A stretch of DNA of 7,203 nucleotides, taken from positions 1 to 7,203 of the forward strand of contig JACPRL010000162.1 of assembly GCA_016189965.1 (NCBI GenBank), in the 5' to 3' direction. Below, piece after piece: positions 1 to 5,076 of the stretch (position 1 is its first letter; the number at the start of each line of letters is the position of its first letter). Source of the stretch: Acidobacteriota bacterium. Its GTDB lineage: Bacteria; Acidobacteriota; Terriglobia; Acidiferrales; 2-02-FULL-67-57. The notes beneath the pieces are model-generated. The model made no database searches. It was given only the letters and a program-made list of their open reading frames with translations, and had not been told where the DNA came from. The position numbers and the translations under genes were made by a program.

Positions 1-27
1 CGCGCGCCCGAGCCACCGCTGGGGCAG
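1..27 (+). repeat. 27-bp direct repeat, copy 1 (in frame)
   Basis: The first 27 bases of the window recur perfectly at 367-393, 366 bp (exactly 122 codons) later and in the same reading frame. Both copies encode RAPEPPLGQ. Copy 1 lies where the beta subunit normally has a segment ending in LGQK just before the TTTP-type motif. Confidence 0.9.
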
Positions 28-1014
28 AAGAGCACCACCACACCCTTCGGGCGCGACCCCTGGAACGACGGCTACCCGCTGCGGGTCTGCGAGCTTATGG
101 CCGCGCTCGAACCGCCGGTCTACCTCGAGCGGGTGGCGCTGGGCGACAACAAGCAGATCATGAAGGCGGCCAAAGCGGTGCGGCGGGCGCTGGAAAACCA
201 GGTGAAGGGTTTGGGGTTCTCACTGGTGGAAATCCTCTCGCCCTGCCCCACCATCTGGAAAATGACTCCGGTGGAGGCGCAGCGGTGGGTGCGGGAGGAG
301 ATGACGAAGGTGTTTCCGTTGGGTGTGTTCCGCGACCGCAGCCGGGAGGCCGAGCCGCGGCCGGCGCGCGCGCCCGAGCCACCGCTGGGGCAGATTCCGC
401 GCATCCTCGGCACGGCGGACGGCGCTGGAGCGCGCCTGAGCCGCCGTGACCAAGCCGCCGAAGTTGACTTCCGTATCCGAGTGGCGGGCTTCGGAGGCCA
501 GGGGGTGCTGCTGCTGGGGCAACTGCTGGCCGAAGCGGGATTGGACGCCGGGTTGGAAGTTTCCTGGCTGCCGTCCTACGGGCCGGAGATGCGCTCGGGG
601 ACGTCGAACTGCCACGTGCGGCTCTCGAGCGCGCCGATCGATTCCCCGCTGGTGTCGCGGCCCAACGTGCTGCTGGCCTTGAACGAGCCGTCGCTGCGGA
701 AGTTCCTGCCCACGATGGTGGCGGGCGGCTGGGTGTTCTACAACGGGCAAAGCTTGCCGGAGGACTGCGTGCGCGAGGACGTGCGGGTGGTGACCCGACC
801 CTTTACCCAACTGGCCGACGAGCTGGGCGAGCTGCGCGCCGGCAACGCGGTGATGCTGGGGGCGCTGCTGGAGGCCACGGGCTTGCTCGAAGAATCGGAA
901 GTCCTCTCGGCCCTGGAACGGCTGGTGCCGTCGGAGCGCTGGCGGGAGATTGACCGGCGGGCGCTGCTGCGGGGCCGGGAAGCCGTGCGCAGAGGAGGAT
1001 TCTGTGGCGACTGA
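1..1014 (+). CDS. 2-oxoacid:acceptor (ferredoxin) oxidoreductase, fused beta-gamma subunits, 5'-partial
   Basis: The frame is open from the first base to a TGA at 1012-1014, so the gene starts outside the window and 337 codons are visible. Codons ~10-115 match the C-terminal end of the thiamine-diphosphate (beta) subunit: a KSTTTPFGRD stretch, then CELMAALEPPVYLERVALGD and the GFSLVEILSPCPTIW motif. A variable Pro/Arg-rich linker (~codons 115-155) leads to the gamma subunit, with its glycine motif RVAGFGGQGVLLLGQ (~codons 160-173) and the YGPEMRSGTSNCHV motif (~193-206). Family members oxidatively decarboxylate 2-oxoacids to acyl-CoA and reduce ferredoxin in the cytoplasm. The overlapping ilvE suggests branched-chain 2-oxoacids (a VOR-like enzyme), but 2-oxoglutarate or pyruvate cannot be excluded because the alpha subunit, expected upstream, is not visible. 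The linker carries a 27-bp copy of the first 27 bases of the window. Confidence 0.9.
   Translation, partial: RAPEPPLGQKSTTTPFGRDPWNDGYPLRVCELMAALEPPVYLERVALGDNKQIMKAAKAVRRALENQVKGLGFSLVEILSPCPTIWKMTPVEAQRWVREEMTKVFPLGVFRDRSREAEPRPARAPEPPLGQIPRILGTADGAGARLSRRDQAAEVDFRIRVAGFGGQGVLLLGQLLAEAGLDAGLEVSWLPSYGPEMRSGTSNCHVRLSSAPIDSPLVSRPNVLLALNEPSLRKFLPTMVAGGWVFYNGQSLPEDCVREDVRVVTRPFTQLADELGELRAGNAVMLGALLEATGLLEESEVLSALERLVPSERWREIDRRALLRGREAVRRGGFCGD
367..393 (+). repeat. 27-bp direct repeat, copy 2 (in beta-gamma linker)
   Basis: This is a perfect copy of bases 1-27, here inside the linker joining the beta and gamma parts of the oxidoreductase, followed by IPRILG. Homology stops sharply at both known ends: after copy 1 comes AAG, after copy 2 comes ATT. 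Confidence 0.9.
993..998 (+). promoter_or_regulatory. Ribosome binding site of ilvE
   Basis: A perfect AGGAGG lies five bases before GTG 1004. It fixes the ilvE start inside the end of the upstream gene and rules out the earlier in-frame ATG at 950, which would add 18 residues unlike the family N-terminus. Confidence 0.85.
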
Positions 1015-1957
1015 ACCGAGCCGCGAGCTGATCGTCTACTTCGACAACCGCTTCGTGCCGCTGGGCGAGGCGAAGGTCGGCATCCTGACCCACGCCCTGC
1101 ATTACGGCACGGGGGTCTTCGAAGGCATCCGCGGCTATTGGGACGCCGGGCAGCGGGAGCTGTTCCTGGTGCGCGCGGCGGAGCACTACGCGCGCTGGCG
1201 CCAGAACTGCCGCATCCTCCACATCGAGCTTCCGCTGACGACAGAGGAGCTCACTCGCCTGACGGCGGAGATGATCCGGCGCAACGGCTTCGAGACCAAC
1301 CTCTACGTCCGCCCGCTGGCCTACAAATCGGCCGAGCGCATCGGCGTGCACCCGGACGAGCATGATGCTTTCGCCATTGTGGGGCTGCCGTTTGGCGACT
1401 ACTTGGACAGCCGGGTCGGCCTGCACGCCGGCGTGGTGTCCTGGCGGCGGGTGGAAGACAACGCCATCCCGGGTCGGGCCAAGATTTGCGGTGCCTATGT
1501 GAACAGCGCCCTGGCCGGCGACGAAGCGCGGCGGAACGGGTTCGACGAAGCCATCTTCCTCACCGAGGGCGGGAACGTGGCCGAAGGCGCCGCCTCCAAC
1601 ATCTTCCTGGTGCGCGACGGCAAGCTCATCACACCGCCGGTCACCGACAACATCCTGGAAGGCATCACGCGGGCTTCGGTGATGGAGCTGGCCCGGCAGG
1701 AGCTGGAACTGGAGGTGATCGAGCGGTCTGTGGATCGGAGCGAACTTTACGTCTGCGAGGAGATGTTCTTCACCGGCACGGCGGTGGAAGTCGCCCCCAC
1801 CGTGCGCGTCGACCATCGCCCGGTGGGCACGGGGCACATCGGACGGCTGACCGCCGCCCTGCGCCATCTCTACACCGAAGCCACCCGCGGGCGCCTGGAG
1901 GCCTACCGCCGCTGGCTGCTGCCCGTCTACCGCCCGGCCGCTGTCCGGGCAGCTTAG
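1004..1957 (+). CDS. ilvE: Branched-chain amino acid aminotransferase
   Basis: A 317-residue class IV PLP-dependent aminotransferase that interconverts Leu/Ile/Val and their 2-oxoacids, with 2-oxoglutarate/glutamate as partner, in the cytoplasm. The N-terminal VYFDNRFVPLGEAKV, the HYGTGVFEGIRGY motif (residues ~33-45) and YVRPLAY (~101-107) are typical of IlvE rather than of D-amino-acid transaminase or aminodeoxychorismate lyase. Lys160 in GRAKICGAYVNSAL is the expected Schiff-base lysine. TEGGNVAEGAASNIFLV (~187-203) and MFFTGTAVEVAP (~254-265) are the cofactor and substrate-binding segments. The GTG start sits behind a perfect AGGAGG and overlaps the upstream oxidoreductase by 11 bp, so the two are very likely translated from one message. 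That pairing suggests a route between branched-chain amino acids and acyl-CoAs. Length is normal for the family. Confidence 0.95.
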   Translation: MATEPSRELIVYFDNRFVPLGEAKVGILTHALHYGTGVFEGIRGYWDAGQRELFLVRAAEHYARWRQNCRILHIELPLTTEELTRLTAEMIRRNGFETNLYVRPLAYKSAERIGVHPDEHDAFAIVGLPFGDYLDSRVGLHAGVVSWRRVEDNAIPGRAKICGAYVNSALAGDEARRNGFDEAIFLTEGGNVAEGAASNIFLVRDGKLITPPVTDNILEGITRASVMELARQELELEVIERSVDRSELYVCEEMFFTGTAVEVAPTVRVDHRPVGTGHIGRLTAALRHLYTEATRGRLEAYRRWLLPVYRPAAVRAA

Positions 1958-1993
1958 CACTCGAAAGCGGCTTCCCGAGGCCTCCTGGGATAG

Positions 1994-2013
1994 CGGTGTT
2001 TCCGGAAACACCG
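1994..2013. repeat. Perfect 20-bp palindrome downstream of ilvE
   Basis: CGGTGTTTCCGGAAACACCG is identical to its own reverse complement and begins 36 bp after the ilvE stop. No T-run follows, so it is not a classical intrinsic terminator. It could be a transcript-end hairpin, a protein-binding site or a dispersed repeat. Confidence 0.75.
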
Positions 2014-2070
2014 GCCCTCGCAGCCACGATCGGCGCCCGCTCCCTATGGACACACCCCCGAAAAAAACTA

Positions 2071-2143
2071 GCCGCAAAGACACAAAGGCACGAAGAAAGG
2101 AATTTCAGAAACAGTTCTCTTTGTGCCTTCGTGCCTTTGTGGC
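2071..2143. repeat. Long imperfect inverted repeat with 8-bp periodic arms
   Basis: The left arm (2071-2097) and right arm (2117-2143) are reverse complements with about four or five transition mismatches in 27 positions, separated by about 19 bases. The left arm is built from degenerate octamers (CAAAGACA, CAAAGGCA, CGAAGAAA). The AT-richer composition differs from neighbouring genes. Repeats of the general CGCAAAGACACAAAGGCACG style are familiar from intergenic DNA of several environmental bacterial phyla. It probably folds into a strong stem and may end transcription in either direction. Confidence 0.75.
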
Positions 2144-2318
2144 TCCGCAGCCTCTCTTTCTGGAGCTGAACAGCCAAGCTCAAAGGTCCACGGAGGGGGC
2201 GCGGAATCCAGCAGCGGGTGGGGGATTTGGCTGCGCCGGGTCGTGCGGCTGATTTCTGCGGCTGTGCCTCCCCCTCTAACCCATAGCCAATCTAGGGCTT
2301 ACCCGTCCGGGCTTCTTC

Positions 2319-2349
2319 TTGTCCCGTGGCAGCATAGCTGCACTAGATA
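2319..2349 (+). promoter_or_regulatory. Possible sigma-70-type promoter of feoAB
   Basis: TTGTCC (2319-2324) and TAGATA (2344-2349) resemble -35 and -10 hexamers, but the 19-bp spacer is longer than ideal. The putative -10 ends one base before the 19-bp palindrome, so the start point would fall inside that palindrome. This is weak by itself and supported mainly by position. Confidence 0.3.
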
Positions 2350-2350
2350 G

Positions 2351-2369
2351 GTTGCAACTTAGTTGCAAC
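2351..2369. promoter_or_regulatory. 19-bp 9-1-9 palindrome, candidate metalloregulator operator of feoAB
   Basis: GTTGCAACTTAGTTGCAAC is a perfect inverted repeat of nine bases around one central T. It also reads as two self-palindromic GTTGCAAC octamers set 11 bp apart, about one helical turn. It lies 12 bp before the chosen feoA start and just upstream of its ribosome binding site. Fur and DtxR-family boxes share this 19-bp architecture, and TTGCAA half-sites occur in some Fur-family boxes. Binding by Fur (or a DtxR-type regulator) is inferred from architecture and neighbouring genes, not shown. Confidence 0.6.
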
Positions 2370-2370
2370 A

Positions 2371-2377
2371 AAGGTGG
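2371..2377 (+). promoter_or_regulatory. Ribosome binding site of feoA (decides the start)
   Basis: AAGGTGG lies four bases before TTG 2382. It is the only strong Shine-Dalgarno-like sequence ahead of the FeoA domain, and it follows directly on the candidate operator. It favours TTG 2382 over GTG 2418 or GTG 2424. Confidence 0.55.
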
Positions 2378-2381
2378 CCTC

Positions 2382-2654
2382 TTGCTCTCGAGCGCACCAC
2401 GCGACGCCGGAAAGCACGTGCCCGTGGTGTCGCTCGATCAGGTGGCGGCGCCGGCGCGGGTGCGGGTGGTGAAGGTGGCCGACGGCCGCCGCACGCGGCA
2501 ACTGCTGGCGCAACTGAGCATCCGCGTGGGCAGCCAGCTCGAGGTGCAGCGGGCGGCGCCGCTGGCGGGGCCGATTCTGGTAGGCAGCGCCGGCAGCGTG
2601 GTGGCGGTGAGCCGGGGGCTGGCGGGCAAGGTCATCGTCGAGGTGCTGGCGTGA
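2382..2654 (+). CDS. feoA: Ferrous iron transport protein A (FeoA, SH3-like)
   Basis: A small cytosolic protein with the FeoA/SH3-like fold that works with FeoB in Fe(II) uptake. The domain runs from VVSLDQVAAPARVRVVKV through RTRQLLAQLSIRVGSQLEV and RAAPLAGPILVGSAGSVVAV to the terminal AGKVIVEVLA. This follows the family pattern of leucine-rich strand, G-x-x-V turn, aromatic- or proline-containing APLxGP segment and final I-x-V strand. TTG 2382 gives 90 residues and has an AAGGTGG site; GTG 2418 would give 78 residues, nearer the usual 75-80, but with poor spacing to GGAAAG. The stop overlaps the feoB start by 4 bp (GTGA), so the two proteins are made in coupled fashion. The candidate 19-bp operator sits just upstream, consistent with iron-responsive control. 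Confidence 0.85.
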   Translation: MLSSAPRDAGKHVPVVSLDQVAAPARVRVVKVADGRRTRQLLAQLSIRVGSQLEVQRAAPLAGPILVGSAGSVVAVSRGLAGKVIVEVLA

Positions 2655-4573
2655 AGGTGGCTCTGGTCGGCCAGCCCAATTGCGGCAAGAGCACCATCTT
2701 CAACGTGGTGGCGGGCTACCGTTCGGCGACGGCCAATTTTCCCGGCACGACGGTGCGCATCGCCTGGAGCAAAGTGCGGCTGAACGGGTTGCTGTTCGAG
2801 CTGGTGGACCTGCCGGGGATTTATTCGCTCACAGCGTCGAACCCGGCGGAGAAATCGGCGCGCGACTACCTGCTATCCTCGGACATTGACTTGATCGTCA
2901 ACGTGGTGGACGCCTCACTGCTGAGCCGCAGCCTGGAGTTGACGCTGGAGCTGCGCGAGACGGGCATCCCGATGGTGGTCTGCCTGAACATGATGGACGA
3001 CGCGCGGCGCAAGGGGATCGAGATTGACGCCCGGCGCTTGCGCGAGCTGCTGCGGCTGCCGGTGGTGGAGACGGTGGCGCGGCGTGGCGTGGGGGTGCGC
3101 AACCTGTTCACCCAAGTGGGACTGCAGCGCGGCCATGCGCCGGCGCCGGCGGAAGCACTGGCCTGGCACCGCGACGTCGAGGCGGCGGTGGAAGCGATGG
3201 AGAAGTATCTGCCGGACGGAGTGTCAAACAAGCATCTGTCGCGGCGGTTCTTTGCCATAAAGCTGCTCGAAGGGGAGGGAGACGGATTGACGCCGGCGCC
3301 GACGGCGGCAACCGAAGCCGCGGCGGAAGGAATCCGGGAGGAGCTGGCGCAGATGCACGGGCGGCCGGCGGATTCGGTGGTGATGTCGGAGCGGCACGAC
3401 CGCTCGATGTGGCTCTTCGAACAGGCAGCGAAGGTGGGGCGGCCGCGGGCCGACATCCGCGTGGCGCTCGACAACCTGGTGATGCACCCGGTGGGTGGCT
3501 ACGTGTTTCTGCTCCTTCTTCTGCTCGGTTTCTTCTACGGGGTTTTCCGCGTCGGGTCGGCGCTGGAGGACGTGCTGCTGGGCGCGTTTGAGTCGGGGTT
3601 CGCCGCCTGGCTGGCGCCGAGCTTGACCGCCGGGACGCTGGCGCACGCCGTGGTGCGCAGCGTCTGGGAGGGGCTGGCCGGGGGCGCGGCGATCGTGCTG
3701 CCCTACCTGGTGCCGTTGCTCGTTGGGCTGGCGTTCCTGGAAGACGTCGGCTATCTGCCGCGAGTAGCGTATTTGATGGACGGCCTGCTGCACCGCATCG
3801 GGCTGCACGGCACCTCGACCGTGCCGTTGATGCTCGGCTACGGCTGCAGCGTGCCGGCCTGCATGGCGACGCGCATTCTGGCCTCGCGGCGCGACCGCTT
3901 CCTCGCCTGCGTGCTGGCGTGCCTGGTGCCCTGCTCGGCGCGCTCGGTGGTGATTCTGGCCTTGGTGGCGTTCTACCTGGGGCCGTTGTGGGCGCTGGGG
4001 GTCTACGCGTTCAATATCGTCGTGGTGATTCTGGCCGGGCGGCTGCTGGCGCGGCTGTGGCCGGAAGTGAGCCCGGGGATGATTCTGGAGGTGCCGCGCT
4101 ACCAGTGGCCGTCGGCGTCGGTGGTGGTGAAGAAGGTGTGGCTGCGGTTGCGGGAGTTCGTCGTGGTCAGTTGGCCGCTGCTCGTCGGGGGCAGCGTGGT
4201 GCTGGGGCTGGCCGAGTACCGGCACTGGGACCAGGTCATCAACGCCGGGCTGGCGCCGTTGACCGGCGCCTTGGGGCTGCCGGTGGCGGTGGGGACGACG
4301 CTGATCTTCGGGGTGTTGCGCAAAGAGCTTTCGCTCCTGATGCTAATGCAGGCGCTGGGGACGAGCGACATCGGCTCCGTTTTGTCTTCGGCGCAAATCC
4401 TCGTATTTACCTTGTTCATCACGTTCTACACCCCGTGCCTGGCGACGCTGGTGGCGCTGGCGACGGAAATCGGCAAGAAGCTGACGGCGCTGGCCGTAGC
4501 GTTCAGCTTTGCGCTGGCGCTGCTGCTGGGTGTGGCGGCGCGGTGGCTGCTGGGGCTCTTGCTGGCAGGCTAG
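2651..4573 (+). CDS. feoB: Ferrous iron transporter FeoB
   Basis: A 640-residue inner-membrane Fe(II) transporter with an N-terminal GTPase. G1 is GQPNCGKS (7-14), the switch-I segment is NFPGTTV (29-35), G3 is DLPG (53-56) and G4 is NMMD (113-116). A helical, Ala/Glu-rich spacer to ~275 precedes the membrane part, whose first span is near 283-300. Diagnostic FeoB membrane motifs follow: EDVGYLPRVAYLMD (~364-377), YGCSVPACMATR (~397-408), LVPCSAR (~425-431), GVLRKE (~554-559) and FYTPCLAT (~592-599), with conserved cysteines for the iron path. GTG 2651 overlaps the feoA stop and the protein begins directly at the GTPase, as expected. The length is toward the short end for FeoB (the E. coli protein is about 770 residues), and no FeoC gene follows. 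The open frame continues upstream to 2363, but that part is antisense-like Arg/Gly/Ala-rich sequence overlapping feoA and is not FeoB. Confidence 0.96.
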   Translation: MKVALVGQPNCGKSTIFNVVAGYRSATANFPGTTVRIAWSKVRLNGLLFELVDLPGIYSLTASNPAEKSARDYLLSSDIDLIVNVVDASLLSRSLELTLELRETGIPMVVCLNMMDDARRKGIEIDARRLRELLRLPVVETVARRGVGVRNLFTQVGLQRGHAPAPAEALAWHRDVEAAVEAMEKYLPDGVSNKHLSRRFFAIKLLEGEGDGLTPAPTAATEAAAEGIREELAQMHGRPADSVVMSERHDRSMWLFEQAAKVGRPRADIRVALDNLVMHPVGGYVFLLLLLLGFFYGVFRVGSALEDVLLGAFESGFAAWLAPSLTAGTLAHAVVRSVWEGLAGGAAIVLPYLVPLLVGLAFLEDVGYLPRVAYLMDGLLHRIGLHGTSTVPLMLGYGCSVPACMATRILASRRDRFLACVLACLVPCSARSVVILALVAFYLGPLWALGVYAFNIVVVILAGRLLARLWPEVSPGMILEVPRYQWPSASVVVKKVWLRLREFVVVSWPLLVGGSVVLGLAEYRHWDQVINAGLAPLTGALGLPVAVGTTLIFGVLRKELSLLMLMQALGTSDIGSVLSSAQILVFTLFITFYTPCLATLVALATEIGKKLTALAVAFSFALALLLGVAARWLLGLLLAG

Positions 4574-4618
4574 GGAGTCGGCGGGAGACTAGAAGCAGTT
4601 GCAGAACCTCCAGGCGGC

Positions 4619-4643
4619 GGGGACACCCACAGAGGGTTTCCCC
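4619..4643. repeat. Hairpin downstream of feoB
   Basis: GGGGACACCC (4619-4628) pairs with GGGTTTCCCC (4634-4643) with one mismatch and a five-base loop. It starts 46 bp after the feoB stop and may contribute to transcript ending or stability together with the next hairpin. Confidence 0.5.
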
Positions 4644-4662
4644 GCACCCCTTCTGCGGTTGC

Positions 4663-4680
4663 GCTGCGCGCAGCTTTTCT
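4663..4680 (+). terminator. Probable intrinsic terminator of feoAB
   Basis: GCTGCGCGCAGC is a self-complementary 12-mer that forms a short GC stem, followed at once by TTTTCTTT-like sequence (TTTTCT within this interval, continuing TTC). It lies about 90 bp after feoB and reads in the right direction. The stem is short (4-5 bp), so efficiency is uncertain. Confidence 0.5.
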
Positions 4681-4683
4681 TTC

Positions 4684-4733
4684 GGCACGGCGCTTCGCGT
4701 CCCGGGCTGAAGCCCGGGCCTTCCAGCCGTGCC
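4684..4733. repeat. Two-tier hairpin element between convergent genes
   Basis: An inner perfect stem CCCGGGC-TGAA-GCCCGGG (4701-4718) lies inside an outer pair, GGCACGG (4684-4690) with CCGTGCC (4727-4733). It ends 12 bp beyond the stop of the minus-strand cysteine-rich gene, so it may end that transcript although there is no T-run. The GGCTGAAGCC core recurs at 6889-6898. Confidence 0.65.
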
Positions 4734-4745
4734 CTTCCGTCTGAT

Positions 4746-5066
4746 TCAGAGGCGGGGCTCGGCGGCGATCAGCTCATGGGCGGGGAAGGTCTGCACGGCC
4801 ACCCAGCGGTTGCCGATGCAGTGAATCTCGGCCAGGAAGAAGAAAGAGTTCTCTTCATCCACGCAGCCCGGGCAGGCGAACTTTTCCAGGAAGTAGACGT
4901 GGCGGGGCTCGACCTTCTTGTGGCAGTCGAACAGGCAGTCGCCCAGGCGCAGGTGGCGGGCGCGGTCGTTGCCGAAGTGGGTTTCGAGGCTGAGCTCGCC
5001 GGACCAGTGGCAGAGCGGGCAGGTCCAGCGGAAGTGGAGGACATCAGGTTTTAGCTGTTTCTTCAT
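4746..5066 (-). CDS. Small cysteine-rich protein, likely zinc-binding, function unknown
   Basis: I do not recognise a named family. The 106-residue product has CxxC pairs at Cys16/Cys19 (CPLC) and Cys65/Cys68 (CPGC), a CLFDC pair at 44/48 and a further Cys83, plus several His. This layout looks like one or two zinc ribbons. There is no signal peptide or membrane segment, so a cytosolic location is expected. ATG 5066 was chosen over the in-frame ATG at 5111 because a GAGGGTG ribosome binding site, overlapping the upstream tonB-type stop codon, stands at good spacing before it. The 10-bp gap to the TonB-family gene implies one operon and coupled translation. A role beside TonB is only suggested by position. 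Confidence is high that it is a gene and low on function. Confidence 0.75.
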   Translation of the reverse strand: MKKQLKPDVLHFRWTCPLCHWSGELSLETHFGNDRARHLRLGDCLFDCHKKVEPRHVYFLEKFACPGCVDEENSFFFLAEIHCIGNRWVAVQTFPAHELIAAEPRL

Positions 5067-5076
5067 CGCCGCACCC

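Larger units (their letters stand above)
1958..2381. other. Intergenic region between ilvE and feoA
   Basis: About 420 bp with no credible gene. It holds a perfect 20-bp palindrome at 1994-2013, a long imperfect inverted repeat at 2071-2143, and the feoA control region from about 2319. The stretch 2144-2318 shows nothing recognisable. Short open frames crossing the region run through the inverted repeat and have no ribosome binding site that I can see. Confidence 0.7.

Noticed and set aside
803..2083. Long minus-strand open frame (426 codons) opposite ilvE
   Set aside because: It is antisense to a well-supported ilvE, shows no recognisable domain, and has the His/Arg/Pro-rich composition of GC-rich shadow frames.
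2046..2252. Possible 68-residue plus-strand protein between ilvE and feoA
   Set aside because: Most of its length is the inverted repeat at 2071-2143, and no ribosome binding site or domain is visible.
2363..2650. Upstream extension of the feoB frame from ATG 2363
   Set aside because: It lies across feoA in another frame, is Arg/Gly/Ala-rich, and would put 96 residues before the GTPase G1 motif. GTG 2651 fits the family N-terminus.
3224..4225. Minus-strand open frame (333 codons) opposite feoB
   Set aside because: It is full of His, Arg, Gln and Pro and mirrors the membrane-coding strand of feoB. No motif supports a real protein.
4599..5054. Plus-strand 151-codon frame opposite the cysteine-rich gene
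   Set aside because: The minus-strand frame has paired CxxC motifs, a good ribosome binding site and operon context. The plus frame starts in the terminator hairpins and has none of these.
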